DNA of 64,000 nucleotides from Streptomyces sp. ALI-76-A. Lineage in GTDB: Bacteria > Actinomycetota > Actinomycetes > Streptomycetales > Streptomycetaceae. Below, piece by piece: positions 27,952 to 36,958 of this stretch. Position numbers and translations under genes: made by a program. How positions within the stretch are numbered: position 1 is the stretch's first letter; the number at the start of each line of letters is the position of its first letter. The DNA is taken from contig NZ_JASVWB010000002.1 of NCBI RefSeq assembly GCF_030287445.1, positions 744,001 to 808,000 on the forward strand, written 5' to 3'. Below the pieces are notes generated by a model. The model did not search any database and was not told where the DNA came from. It worked only from the letters and a program-made list of their open reading frames with translations.

Positions 27952-28611
27952 TCAGCCGACGGGGAGCGACCTGATGGCGGCGATGTCGAACTGGAGACGT
28001 ACCTTCTCGCTCACCATGGCGCCGCCCTCGGCCAGTTTGGAGTTGTACGTCAGACCCCATTCGGAGCGGTTGATGGTGGTGGTCCCGTCGAAGCCGACCC
28101 GTTCGTAGCCGAAAGGGTCGGTGACGTGTCCGATGTAGGTGAGTTCCAGAACGACGGGCCGGGTGGTCTCCCTGATCGTGAGTTCGCCGGTCATGCGGTA
28201 GACGTCGGTCTCCGCGAGGTCCACGCCGGTGCTGGTGAAGCGCATCCGCGGATACGTCCTGGCGTCCAGGAAGTCACGGCCCACCAGATGGGCGTCACGC
28301 TGCTCCACACCGGTGTCGACGCTCGCGGTGTTCAGGATGATCTCCGCCTGCGAGCGGGACGGATCGCGGCCGTCGAAGTAGAGACGGCTCTGGTATTCCG
28401 TGAAAGCTCCGCGCACCGTGGTCACCATGGCGTGCCGCACGGAGAAGCCGATCCTGCTGTGTGCCGGGTCGATGACCCATTCGCCGGTCAGCGCCGCCAG
28501 CCGGGGATTCGGGAGGACGGCGGCGGAGGCGGCCGACGACCGGGTGTGGGGTGAGGGAGCGACGGCGGGCTCCGGGCGACGGAACGCGGTGCCACGGCTG
28601 AACAAATTCAT
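27952..28611 (-). CDS. YceI family protein
   Basis: 219 residues. A variable N-terminus of ~40 residues is followed by the YceI lipocalin-like barrel: GEWVIDPAHSRIGFSVRHAM, VRGAFTEYQSRLYFDG, then SVDTGVEQRDAHLVGRDFLD and YPRMRFTSTGV, and near the end GTTTINRSEWGLTYNS. Family members bind polyisoprenoids or similar long lipids and usually are small stress-linked proteins. No signal peptide is evident, so it is probably cytosolic. AGGTGAATC precedes the ATG. It stands alone, with gaps of 200-290 bases on both sides. Confidence 0.9.
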   Translation of the reverse strand: MNLFSRGTAFRRPEPAVAPSPHTRSSAASAAVLPNPRLAALTGEWVIDPAHSRIGFSVRHAMVTTVRGAFTEYQSRLYFDGRDPSRSQAEIILNTASVDTGVEQRDAHLVGRDFLDARTYPRMRFTSTGVDLAETDVYRMTGELTIRETTRPVVLELTYIGHVTDPFGYERVGFDGTTTINRSEWGLTYNSKLAEGGAMVSEKVRLQFDIAAIRSLPVG

Positions 28612-28823
28612 GATTCACCTGACTACTGCACACGAGATCTCGCCGCAAGCCTTTGCCGGGCTGTGAAACCTTCCGGATCGACGTCACACAGCCCGCACAC
28701 CTTCCCGGCATGAACAGCGAACGAGAACTCCACACATTCGCCACCCATTCCGGGAAAGCGCGGCGCCCACCGAAGTCGGCCCGGCCGCCGATCGGACTTC
28801 TCGGCCGAATCCACCGAAGACCT

Positions 28824-30413
28824 CTATTCGGCGCCGACGAGGGTGCGCACCTCGAAGTCCTCATGGACGTCCGGCGCTTCGGGACGGCTCAGCACCGAGC
28901 CGAGCCAGCCCAGGAGGAATCCGGCCGGGATGGAGACGAGGCCGGGGTTCTGCAGCGGGAACCAGGCGAAGTCGGCGGCCGGGTAGAGCGAGGAGGGGGT
29001 GGAGGACACGACGGGCGAGAAGACGACGAGCAGCACCGAGCACAGCAGGCCGCCGCAGAGGCTGAGCAGGGCGCCCTGCGCGGTGAAGCGCCGCCAGAAC
29101 AGGGTGTAGACGAGCGTCGGCAGGATCGCCGACGCGGCGATCGCGAAGGCGAGGAAGGCCAGTGTGGCGGTGTTGGCACCCCAGGAGACCAGCGCGAGCA
29201 GCATGCCGAGGACACCGATGACGACCGCGGAGAGCCGGGCGACGGCCAGCTCCTCGGTCTGCTTCGCCCTGCCCTTGCGGATCACCTCGGCGTAGAGGTC
29301 ATGGGCGAGGGAGGAGGCCGCTGCCAGGGTGAGACCCGCCGCGACCGCGAGGAGGGTGACGAAGGCCAGGCAGGACAGCAGGGCGGTGAGGACACCGCCG
29401 CCCAGGGCGTGCGCCAGCAGCAGGACGGCCGCGTCGCCCTTGCGGTCGGTCTCCACGATGGTGTCCCGGCCCACGACGGCGGTGGCGCCCAGGCCGAGAA
29501 TGCCGGCGGCCAGGCAGACCAGGCTGACCAGGCCCATCGCCCACACCACCGAGGAGCGCAGGACGCCGCCCGACTTCGGGGCGAGCAGCCGCATCATGAC
29601 GTGTGGGAGCGCGGCCAGCCCGAGCACGATGGCCAACTGCAGGCTGAAGAAGTCCAGTTTGCTGGTGGTGCTGGCGCCGTAGCGGAGCCCGGGCTCCAGG
29701 AACCGGGTGCCCTGCCCGCTGTTGTCCGCCGCGGCGGCGAGCAGCGCGTCGACGTTCCAGTCGTAGCGGTGCAGCACCATCACGGCGGTCACGGTGACGC
29801 CGGAGACCAGCATCACGGCCTTGACGATCTGGATGAACGTGGCTCCGGGCATGCCGCCGATGGCGGCGTACACGATGACGACGGTACCGATGACGACGAC
29901 GCACAGGGTGCGGGTCGCGGCGCTCGGCTCACCGGTGAACTGGGTCAGCAGGGCGACGCTGCCGACGAGTTGGGCGACCAGGTAGAGCACGGTGATGGCC
30001 AGCGTGCACAGGGCCAGGGCCAGCCGGACCGGCCGCTGCCCGCGCGGCAGGCGCAGCGCCAGGGTGTCGCCCAGGGTGAACCGGCCCGCGTTGCGCAGGG
30101 GTTCGGCGATCAGCAGCAGGACCATCATCCAGGCCACGGCGGTGCCGCACAGGTACAGCAGCCCGTCGTAGCCGGTCAGGGCGACCAGGCCGGTGCTGCC
30201 CAGCAGGGTCGCGGCCGACAGGTAGTCCCCGCACATCGCCAGCCCGTTGCGCAGCGGGCTCATGGTGCGGTCGCCGAGGTAGAACTCGCTGATCTCGTCG
30301 CGCTGCGGCGCGGTCAGCAGGGCGGTGAACAGCGTGACCACGACCACGGACAGGAAGAGCACGAGCGTCAGTTGCAGGCTGAAGCGGTCCACGACCGCGG
30401 CGCCGGTCGTCAC
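28824..30413 (-). CDS. Sodium:solute symporter, acetate permease (ActP) type
   Basis: 529 residues with about 13 hydrophobic helices. Diagnostic stretches are DEISEFYLGDRTMSPLRNGL, MCGDYLSAATLLGSTGLVAL (sodium-site helix), IVYAAIGGMPGATFIQIVKA and AALPHVMMRLLAPKSG. These match the cation/acetate branch of the SSS family, which imports short monocarboxylates with a cation. The GTG start overlaps the stop codon of the upstream DUF485 gene by 4 bases (GTGA), so the two are translationally coupled, as in the E. coli yjcH-actP pair. No acs gene is nearby. The C-terminus is short and cytosolic. Confidence 0.88.
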   Translation of the reverse strand: MTTGAAVVDRFSLQLTLVLFLSVVVVTLFTALLTAPQRDEISEFYLGDRTMSPLRNGLAMCGDYLSAATLLGSTGLVALTGYDGLLYLCGTAVAWMMVLLLIAEPLRNAGRFTLGDTLALRLPRGQRPVRLALALCTLAITVLYLVAQLVGSVALLTQFTGEPSAATRTLCVVVIGTVVIVYAAIGGMPGATFIQIVKAVMLVSGVTVTAVMVLHRYDWNVDALLAAAADNSGQGTRFLEPGLRYGASTTSKLDFFSLQLAIVLGLAALPHVMMRLLAPKSGGVLRSSVVWAMGLVSLVCLAAGILGLGATAVVGRDTIVETDRKGDAAVLLLAHALGGGVLTALLSCLAFVTLLAVAAGLTLAAASSLAHDLYAEVIRKGRAKQTEELAVARLSAVVIGVLGMLLALVSWGANTATLAFLAFAIAASAILPTLVYTLFWRRFTAQGALLSLCGGLLCSVLLVVFSPVVSSTPSSLYPAADFAWFPLQNPGLVSIPAGFLLGWLGSVLSRPEAPDVHEDFEVRTLVGAE

Positions 30414-30853
30414 CACGGGCGGTACTCCCCCGCGCCGGGTGCCACGGGCCGCTCGGCCGCCGCCCGGCTTCTGGCCTCGGCCTCCTCGTGGCGGCGGGCG
30501 AGTCCGCGCAGACCGCGGGCCACCGGGGTGACCCGGGTGCGCATGTGCACCAGGTAACGCCACACGATCACGGCCATCAGCACGAACTGGCCGAGGCCCA
30601 GTGCCAGTCCGATCGTGAGATGGCCGCTCAGGGAACGGTTCATCAGGCCGGGGACGAAACTCGACACCAGGACGTACAGGAGGAATCCGCCGACGGCGGC
30701 GGCCGTCGACCTCACGCCGAACCGGCGGTGGGCGCGACGGAGGGACCGATACGCGGGATCGTGGGCCACCGACCGCGATCCCGCCTGTTCGGGAGGGAAT
30801 GCGGGGTGGTGGGGCGGCAGCCCGCCGAACTGCGGGAAGTGGCGTGACACCAT
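30410..30853 (-). CDS. DUF485 family membrane protein (partner of the acetate symporter)
   Basis: 147 residues. The DUF485 core has two membrane helices: FGVRSTAAAVGGFLLYVLVS with SFVPGLMN, and LTIGLALGLGQFVLMAVIVW. The pre-helix motif HDPAYRSLRRAHRRFGV is the family signature. The tail (GLRGLARRHEEAEARSRAAA) is charged. YjcH-like proteins always precede ActP-type symporters; the exact role is unresolved. AGAAGG lies just before the ATG at 30853. The gene overlaps the symporter gene by 4 bases. Confidence 0.87.
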   Translation of the reverse strand: MVSRHFPQFGGLPPHHPAFPPEQAGSRSVAHDPAYRSLRRAHRRFGVRSTAAAVGGFLLYVLVSSFVPGLMNRSLSGHLTIGLALGLGQFVLMAVIVWRYLVHMRTRVTPVARGLRGLARRHEEAEARSRAAAERPVAPGAGEYRPW

Positions 30854-31349
30854 GCACCTTCTCTGCTGCTTCATGCCGCGCACCCGACTCTGCCGAGCTG
30901 TCGTCCGTTCAGCTCGCGGGCGCGCGGGAGCACACACCGAGTCATACTCCGTGCGGACTGTGTGGGGATTCGTGAATCCGAAATGCGCGCGATTCGAATT
31001 CCGGTGACCGGGTGCCTTGTTCGGCGGCCGGCCCTTACGTCGGGGGGTGACGACGTGGCCGGGAGGGGATTGTCGCAGCGGTCCCGTTGAACAATCAACC
31101 GGCGGCGCGCGGGGAAATCCGGGGCTGACTCATTCGCGCACTTCGGTGTCCGTCCGCGCTGTCGGGCGGCCTGCGGAAAGGTCTCCGCCGGGAAAAGGTC
31201 CGCACCTTGTCCTCCGGCCGGGTTGTCTCAAATGCAGCGCACATGTTCGGTGCGCGGCAGAGCGCCGGGTGAGGCCCGGGTCCACGAGCAGCGGAACGCT
31301 CGCACACCGTTGGCGAGAGGACGCCGAACGGGACGCCGGACACACGTGA
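30854..31349. other. Gene-free region upstream of the symporter operon
   Basis: About 500 bases between the symporter operon and the tRNA-like gene, both on the minus strand. It must hold the symporter promoter. No coding region seen. It is AT-richer than average near 30950-31000. Confidence 0.5.
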
Positions 31350-31378
31350 ACCCCGCTCCGCGTGCTGCGGAACGGGGC
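31350..31378 (-). terminator. Hairpin terminator downstream of the tRNA-like gene
   Basis: A 12-bp stem (GCCCCGTTCCGC with GCGGAGCGGGGT, two wobble pairs) and 5-base loop lie 9 bases beyond the 3' end of the tRNA-like gene on the minus strand. Confidence 0.7.
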
Positions 31379-31387
31379 TCACGATCG

Positions 31388-31457
31388 AGCGCTGGGCAGG
31401 CCTTGCACCTGCATCTCCCCGCAGGAAGCGGGGCGTCTTTCCTTGGACCACCAACGC
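31388..31457 (-). tRNA. Divergent tRNA-Gly (anticodon UCC)
   Basis: A 70-base minus-strand cloverleaf. The acceptor stem GCGTTGG pairs with CCAGCGC (one wobble); T8 is present. The D arm has A14, G18-G19 and A21 but only a 3-bp stem. The anticodon stem is CCCCG/CGGGG with loop CTTCCTG, so the anticodon is TCC, which reads GGA. The variable loop is AGAT. The T stem is GCAGG/CCTGC with loop TGCAAGG: T54, C56 and A58 are kept but position 55 is G instead of the near-universal T. CCA is not encoded. A terminator hairpin follows. Base pairing supports a real tRNA; the T-loop change suggests a specialised or decaying one. Confidence 0.65.
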
Positions 31458-31607
31458 ACCGTCGGGCACCGTTGGTTCGGCGCCGCGATCTGGATCAAGC
31501 ATACCGCAGTCCGGAGGGTGCTCCGGTGCCGTGACGGCGCACCGGGGAGCGGCTCTCCGGTGGGCCGGGGGACCGCCGCGAGACGGTCCCGGACCGGGCC
31601 CGCCAGG

Positions 31608-33110
31608 TCAACCGACCCCGGTGTGCCTCCGATCGACGCGGTACAGGTCCGTGGAGGTGCCGATCAGTTCCCGGCGCTCCTCCCGCGAACCGACCATGGG
31701 CTGCGAACCGCTGAGCGGCACCTGCGCGCTCTCCGGCAGGAACCTCACCGTCACCAGCCCGATGACGCCCGCCAGCATCAGGTAGTAGGCGGGCACCATG
31801 TCGTCGCCGGTGACGCTGATCAGGGCCTCGGTCACCAGCGGGGTGGTGCCGCCGAAGGCGGCGACCGCGAAGTTGAAGCCGATGCCCATGGCCGCGTAGC
31901 GGACCGCGGTCGGGAACAGGGCGGGCAGGGTGGCGGCGCTCGGCGCGGCGAAGCAGGCCAGCAGGGTGGAGAGGATCAGCACGCCGAGGATCGGTGCCCA
32001 GGTTCCGTCCGCCTTGATGAGGAGGAAGGACGGCACCGCGAGGACGATCATCGCGGCGGCCGCGACCCCGTAGAGGGGTCGTCGGCCGACCCGGTCGCTG
32101 AGCCGGCCGAGGAAGGTGATCAGCAATACGATCCACACCATGCCGGTCAGCACGAGCACGTCGGCGGAGCCGCTCGAACGGTGCAGCGTCTCGGTCTGAT
32201 AGGTGGGCAGGAAGCCGGTGACCATGTAGTTGGTCACGTTGTAGAGCAGCACGAGGCCCGCGCAGATCAGCAGGGGCCGCCAGTGGTCCTTCACGACGGT
32301 CCGCAGCTCGCCGCCCGCCGACTCCTGAGCGAGGTTCTTCTCGTGTGCGTCCAACTGCTGCTGGAACGCCGGGGATTCCTCCAGCTTGAGCCGCATGTAC
32401 AGGCCGATGACGCCGAGCGGGCCGGCGATCAGGAACGGGACGCGCCAGCCCCACGACAGCATCTCGGCGTCGGTCAGCAGCAGGTTCAGCACGGTGACCA
32501 GCGCGGAGCCGAGGGCGTACCCGGTGAAGGTCCCGAAGTCGAGCCAGCTGGAGAGGAACCCGCGGCGGCGGTCCGGGGAGTACTCGGCGACGAAGGTGGT
32601 GGCGCCACCGTACTCACCGCCCGTGGAGAAGCCCTGGACCATGCGGGCCAGCAGCAGGAGGACCGGCGCGGCGATGCCGATGGTGGCGTAGCTGGGGATC
32701 AGGCCGATGGCGAAGGTGCCGGCCGCCATCATGATCATGGTGGTGGCGAGCACCTTCTGCCGGCCGATCCGGTCGCCCAGCGGGCCGAAGACGAGGCCGC
32801 CGAGGGGTCGGACGAGGAACGCCGCGGCGAAGGTCGCGAAGGACGAGATCAGCTGGGCGGCCGGTGAGGCGCCCGGGAAGAACACCTTCCCGATGGTGGC
32901 GGCGAGGTAGCTGTAGACGCCGAAGTCGAACCACTCCATGCAGTTGCCGAGCGCGGAGGCGCCCACCGCCCGCCGCAGCAGCGGTCGTTCGACGACCTGG
33001 ACGTCCTCCTCGCGGAAGGCGCCTCGGTTGCGGCGGAGCCTTCGGGTCAGATCCTCCCGGACCTGGTGGGGCAGGTTCGCGACGGACTCCTCAGCCCTCT
33101 CCTCGACCAC
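31608..33110 (-). CDS. MFS transporter, ProP-like metabolite:H+ symporter
   Basis: 500 residues, about 12 membrane helices. Signatures: GNCMEWFDFGVYSYLAATIG (helix 1 of the metabolite:H+ symporter group), FLVRPLGGLVFGPLGDRIGR with QKVL (the MFS motif between helices 2 and 3), ARMVQGFSTGGEYGGATTFV, and LGRLSDRVGRRPL for the second half. These place it with ProP/KgtP-type importers of osmolytes or small acids; the substrate (for example proline or betaine) cannot be read from sequence. The N-terminal ~45 residues are charged. The GTG start has AAAGG upstream. It is a single gene, divergent from the B12 operon. Confidence 0.87.
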   Translation of the reverse strand: MVEERAEESVANLPHQVREDLTRRLRRNRGAFREEDVQVVERPLLRRAVGASALGNCMEWFDFGVYSYLAATIGKVFFPGASPAAQLISSFATFAAAFLVRPLGGLVFGPLGDRIGRQKVLATTMIMMAAGTFAIGLIPSYATIGIAAPVLLLLARMVQGFSTGGEYGGATTFVAEYSPDRRRGFLSSWLDFGTFTGYALGSALVTVLNLLLTDAEMLSWGWRVPFLIAGPLGVIGLYMRLKLEESPAFQQQLDAHEKNLAQESAGGELRTVVKDHWRPLLICAGLVLLYNVTNYMVTGFLPTYQTETLHRSSGSADVLVLTGMVWIVLLITFLGRLSDRVGRRPLYGVAAAAMIVLAVPSFLLIKADGTWAPILGVLILSTLLACFAAPSAATLPALFPTAVRYAAMGIGFNFAVAAFGGTTPLVTEALISVTGDDMVPAYYLMLAGVIGLVTVRFLPESAQVPLSGSQPMVGSREERRELIGTSTDLYRVDRRHTGVG

Positions 33111-33308
33111 ACTGGCGCCTTTCTCCCGACACGGCGCGCGCCGTCCTGGTCACCGGCGCACGTCACAGCCGCTGCCCGGGTTTGCGCATGCCACACAGCA
33201 AACACCCGTTCCGATGGCCGGTGTCGGGACGGGTCCGGGGTGCCGCCCGGGCCGCCGGATCCCCGTGCGGCACCCCCGCCCCCCGCCCACCCCGTCGTTT
33301 GTTACGCT

Positions 33309-33443
33309 CCCCGAGCCTCCCGTGGGGGAAGCCGGTGAGAATCCGGCGCTGACCCGCAGCGGTGTGCGCGAGGGACCTGGTGGTCCGTCCCGCGAGCCCG
33401 ATTGCCCACGGCGAGGTCGCGACCCGTTGACTGCTCGCCGTGG
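33309..33443 (+). promoter_or_regulatory. Cobalamin (B12) riboswitch with downstream hairpin
   Basis: The core at 33329-33365 reads GGAAGCCGGTGAGAATCCGG then CGCTGACCCGCAGCGGTG, the conserved B12-box region of cobalamin riboswitches. The closing part includes GAGCCCGATTGCCCAC. Directly after it, CCACGGCGAG (33406-33415) and CTCGCCGTGG (33434-33443) form a perfect 10-bp hairpin that can serve as the expression switch. The permease start is 90 bases further. When B12 binds, expression of the uptake operon should fall. Confidence 0.88.
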
Positions 33444-33532
33444 ACTGCGAGAGGGGACCGCGCGGCCGTCGCGCCGTACGGGCTGCCTCCTTGACGTTTC
33501 TCAGGCGGCCCCAGGCGAAGGACCGCCCGACC

Positions 33533-34618
33533 GTGCAGCGAAGCCTGTCCCCCGCCCCGACCGTCGCCGCGCGCCGCGGCCGAAGACCGGTGTCCGTCCT
33601 GCCCCTCGTCCTCGGACTGACGCTGTTCCTGCTCGTCTCACTGGTGTGCGGCGTGGGCCTGGGCGCGGCGGGGATCGGCTGGGGCGACGTCCTCGGGTTC
33701 CTGTACGCCGGGGTGACCGGCGGGACGGTGCGCGGGGCCGACGCGGCCTCGTACACGATCGTCTGGGAGATCCGGCTGCCGCGGGTGGTGCTCGGCGCCG
33801 TCGTCGGGGCGGGTCTCGCGACCGTGGGGGTGGCGGTGCAGGCGATGGTCCGCAACGCGCTCGCCGATCCGTTCGTGCTGGGCATCTCCTCCGGTGCGGC
33901 GGTGGGCGCCAACGCGGTCATCCTGCTGGGCGCGTTCGCCGGACTCGGGGTGTGGGCGCTGTCCGTGTCGGCGTTCGGATCGGCGCTCGCGGCGATGACG
34001 CTGGTGTACGCGATGGCCCGGTCGCCGCAGGGGCTCACCCCGCTGCGGCTGATCCTGACCGGGACGGCGCTGGCGTACGGCTTCGAGGCGCTCACCACCG
34101 TGATGGTGTTCGGGGCCGCCCGTGGTGAGGCGGCACGCTCGGCGATGATGTGGCTGCTGGGCAGCCTGGGCGGCGCGAGCTGGGTCCAGGTGCCGCTCGC
34201 CGCGGTGACCGTGACGGCCGGGTGGCTGTGGCTGCGGGTGCGGGCGGAGGCGCTCAACGCGCTCGCGATGGGGGACGAGACGTCCGCCGCGCTGGGTGTC
34301 CCGCCGGGGCGGCTGCGCCGGGAGCTGTTCGTCGTGACCGCGGCCGTGACCGGGACCGTGGTCGCGGTCAGCGGCGCCATCGGCTTCGTCGGGCTGATGG
34401 TGCCGCACGTGGTGCGGATGCTGGTGGGCGCCGACCACCGGCGGGTGCTGGCGGTGGCCCCGCTCGTCGGCGCGGTGCTGCTGGTGTGGGCGGACGTCCT
34501 GTCCCGGCTCCTGCTCGCGCCCGCGGAGCTGCCCGTCGGAGTGATCACCGCGGTGGTCGGGGTGCCCGCCTTCCTGCTGCTGATGCGGCGCGGCGGCTAC
34601 GCGTTCGGGGGGCGGTGA
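33533..34618 (+). CDS. btuC: Cobalamin/iron-type ABC transporter permease (FecCD/BtuC family)
   Basis: 361 residues with about ten membrane helices. FecCD signatures: IRLPRVVLGAVVGAGLATVG, VQAMVRNALADPFVLGISSG, and GAIGFVGLMVPHVVRMLVGA, the loop that contacts the ATPase. A tail helix ends LPVGVITAVVGVPAFLLLM. The family forms dimers moving corrinoids, haem or siderophores. The cobalamin riboswitch in front of the gene specifies B12 as the likely cargo. The GTG has GAAGGA about 10 bases upstream. The ATPase gene starts 3 bases after the stop, so all three genes form one operon. Confidence 0.87.
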   Translation: MQRSLSPAPTVAARRGRRPVSVLPLVLGLTLFLLVSLVCGVGLGAAGIGWGDVLGFLYAGVTGGTVRGADAASYTIVWEIRLPRVVLGAVVGAGLATVGVAVQAMVRNALADPFVLGISSGAAVGANAVILLGAFAGLGVWALSVSAFGSALAAMTLVYAMARSPQGLTPLRLILTGTALAYGFEALTTVMVFGAARGEAARSAMMWLLGSLGGASWVQVPLAAVTVTAGWLWLRVRAEALNALAMGDETSAALGVPPGRLRRELFVVTAAVTGTVVAVSGAIGFVGLMVPHVVRMLVGADHRRVLAVAPLVGAVLLVWADVLSRLLLAPAELPVGVITAVVGVPAFLLLMRRGGYAFGGR

Positions 34619-34620
34619 CC

Positions 34621-35391
34621 ATGCGGCTCGACCTCACGGGCGTGACGGTCGAAGTGGCCGGGTCCCGGCTCGTCGACGACGTCCGGCTCACCGTGGACAG
34701 CGGGGCGTTCGTCGGCCTCGTCGGCCCGAACGGCAGCGGCAAGTCGACGCTGCTGCGCTGCGTGTACCGGGCGCTGCGGCCGGACGCGGGAGTGGTGCGG
34801 CTGGACGGCGACGACGTGCGGGCCCTGCCTCCCCGGGCTGCGGCCCGGGTGCTGGCCGCGCTGCCGCAGGAGTCGTCCGCCGAGTTCGACTTCACCGTCG
34901 CCGAGGTGGTCGCCATGGGCCGGCAGCCGCACCGGGACCGTACCGCCGCCGACGACCGGGCGGTGTGCGCGGACGCCATGGACCGCACCGGTGTCGGTCA
35001 TCTCGCCGGCCGGGGCTTCCTGGCCCTGTCCGGCGGGGAGAGGCAGCGGGTGCTCATCGCCCGGGCGCTCGCCCAGCGGCCGAGGGTGCTCGTGCTCGAC
35101 GAGCCCACCAACCACCTCGATGTGGCGCACCAGTTGGACGTGCTGTCCCTGGTCCGGGCGAGCGGACTGACGGTGCTCGCCGCACTGCACGACCTGAACC
35201 TGGCCGCCGCGCACTGCGACGTGCTGTACGTGCTCTCCGGCGGCCGGATCGTCGCCTCCGGCCCACCGCACGACGTGCTCCGACCGGACCTGCTCGCCGA
35301 GGTGTTCGGGGTCCGCGCGCATCCTGTACGGCATCCGGAGACCGGTGCCGTCCAGCTCCTGTTCGACCGGCTCCCGACCACCGCCCCGTAA
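34621..35391 (+). CDS. btuD: Cobalamin ABC transporter ATP-binding protein
   Basis: 256 residues. Walker A GPNGSGKST (35-43), Q-loop LPQESSAEFDFTVAEVVAMG, signature [15 protein letters not shown], Walker B VLVLDEPTNHLDV, and switch His in ALHDLNLAAAHC. This is the standard siderophore/B12 branch of ABC ATPases. It powers the BtuC-like permease encoded immediately upstream (3-base gap), and the binding protein gene follows 12 bases later. Length is normal. Naming as btuD rests on the riboswitch and operon context. Confidence 0.87.
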   Translation: MRLDLTGVTVEVAGSRLVDDVRLTVDSGAFVGLVGPNGSGKSTLLRCVYRALRPDAGVVRLDGDDVRALPPRAAARVLAALPQESSAEFDFTVAEVVAMGRQPHRDRTAADDRAVCADAMDRTGVGHLAGRGFLALSGGERQRVLIARALAQRPRVLVLDEPTNHLDVAHQLDVLSLVRASGLTVLAALHDLNLAAAHCDVLYVLSGGRIVASGPPHDVLRPDLLAEVFGVRAHPVRHPETGAVQLLFDRLPTTAP

Positions 35392-35402
35392 AGGACCCCG
35401 CC

Positions 35403-36404
35403 ATGCGCAAGCTGCTCGCCGCCGCACTCTGCCTCGTCGCGACCGTCACCGCCTCCGGGTGCGGGGCGGAGGTCGAGCCGTCGTCGAAGGACGCGAGGTC
35501 CGCCGCGGTCACGCTCACCAACTGCGGCCGGAAGGTCACCTACGACAAGGTCCCCGAGCGCGTGGTCACCAACGACGTCGGGATCACCGAGCTGATGTTC
35601 GCGCTCGGTCTGGAGGACCGTATGGCCGGGTTCGCGATGCCTGACGACAAGGGCGACCTGAGCGAGGTGCCCTGGCAGGACGGCTACGACACGGTGCCGT
35701 GGCTGTCGAAGGACCAGCTGACCAAGGAGGTGGTGCTCGACGCCCGCGCCGACCTCGTGTTCGCCGGCTGGAACTACGGCTTCCGGGACGACAGCGGCTT
35801 CACGCCCGACGCGCTGGAGAAGCTCGGCATCCCGTCGTACGTCCTCACCGAGTCCTGCCGCAACGGCCGTACCGAGAGCTCGCGCGGGGTCATGCCGCCG
35901 CTTCAGGCGCTGTACGCCGATCTCACCAACCTGGGGAAGCTGTTCGGTGTCGAGGAGCGGGCGGCCGCGCTGGTCGCCGGCTTCGAGCAGCGGATCGCCG
36001 ACGTCCGGGCGAAGGCGCCGCGGGGCGCGGCGCGGCCGAAGGTCTTCCTGTACGACAGCGGCCAGGACCAGCCGTTCACCTCGGGCCGTTACGCCGCCCC
36101 CGAGCAGATCATCAGCGAGGCCGGCGGGACCAACGTCATGCACGACGTCGAGGACTCCTGGACGACCGTCGGCTGGGAGAGCGTCGTGCGCCGGGATCCG
36201 GACGTCATCGTGATCTGCGACTACGGGGACGTCAGCGCCGAGCAGAAACGGGAGTTCCTGCTCTCCTACGCGCCGCTGCGGGGCGTCTCGGCGGTCCGGC
36301 ACCGGCGGATCGTCGTCCTCGACTACGCCGACCTGGTCGAAAGTCCCCGCAACCCGTCCGCCGTCGCCCGGCTCGGCGCGTATCTGCGGTCGGTGGCGGG
36401 GTAG
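35403..36404 (+). CDS. btuF: Cobalamin-binding lipoprotein (BtuF-like substrate-binding protein)
   Basis: 333 residues. A lipoprotein signal (MRKLLAAALCLVATVTASGC) places the lipid on C20; the lipobox is slightly atypical with Ala at -3. The mature protein is a class III binding protein with two lobes joined by a long helix: YDKVPERVVTNDVGITELMF, ALGLEDRMAGFAMPDD, then IISEAGGTNVMHDVEDSWTT and WESVVRRDPDVIVICDY. It captures the corrinoid outside the cell for the BtuCD-like complex. AAAGGA precedes the ATG. Last gene of the riboswitch operon. A siderophore cargo is the main alternative. Confidence 0.83.
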   Translation: MRKLLAAALCLVATVTASGCGAEVEPSSKDARSAAVTLTNCGRKVTYDKVPERVVTNDVGITELMFALGLEDRMAGFAMPDDKGDLSEVPWQDGYDTVPWLSKDQLTKEVVLDARADLVFAGWNYGFRDDSGFTPDALEKLGIPSYVLTESCRNGRTESSRGVMPPLQALYADLTNLGKLFGVEERAAALVAGFEQRIADVRAKAPRGAARPKVFLYDSGQDQPFTSGRYAAPEQIISEAGGTNVMHDVEDSWTTVGWESVVRRDPDVIVICDYGDVSAEQKREFLLSYAPLRGVSAVRHRRIVVLDYADLVESPRNPSAVARLGAYLRSVAG

Positions 36405-36958
36405 GGCGCACCTGCCGGACCGCGCGGCGGGCAGCGTGCAGCGGCCTGTGCCCGTGCCCGGCGCTCCGTGGTGGCATCGGGGCCCGGGCAACCGGGAAAC
36501 GCCGGAACTCTGCGCCGTCGTGCACCGCCCGCGCTGATCTCGGCGCCGGAAAATACCCGCTGATCATTCGGGAACGCGGCGCGGGGAAGCCGGGCCGGTA
36601 TATCCGGGAACCCCGGTGAGGTCGCCCACGCCGTATTCGGCCACCGGAACCCGTATGAACGGAAGGATGTTCGGCACCGGATCCGCGGCCGCGCCGGACC
36701 AGGTGCCCGGGCGGCCTCCGGTCGTCACGGGAGCGACCGCTGCGACCGGTCCTCCCGTGCACCCCCCTGAAGGCTTCTTCGCGCCGGTGGGACGGGGTTT
36801 TCCCGGCACGGACACGTCCGGATGCGCGGGTCCGGTCGGGCCGGCGCGCGGCAGGGCGGACGTGCGGGGAGAACGACCTGTTCAGGCGCTCCGGAATACC
36901 CGGCCGAGCCTCTAGAATTTTCGACGACCACGACGGGGGAACACGGGGGAAGCGTGTT
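36405..36958. other. Gene-free region before the FHA gene
   Basis: About 550 bases with no coding region I can support. The last part is AT-richer (CTCTAGAATTTTCGACG) and likely holds the promoter of the FHA-domain gene. Confidence 0.45.

Noticed and set aside
25611..27974. Long plus-strand frame opposite the amidohydrolase
   Set aside because: An antisense shadow caused by high GC codon use; no ribosome binding site or motif.
28653..30557. Long plus-strand frame opposite the acetate symporter
   Set aside because: Glutamine-, glycine- and histidine-rich shadow of membrane-helix codons; no motif.
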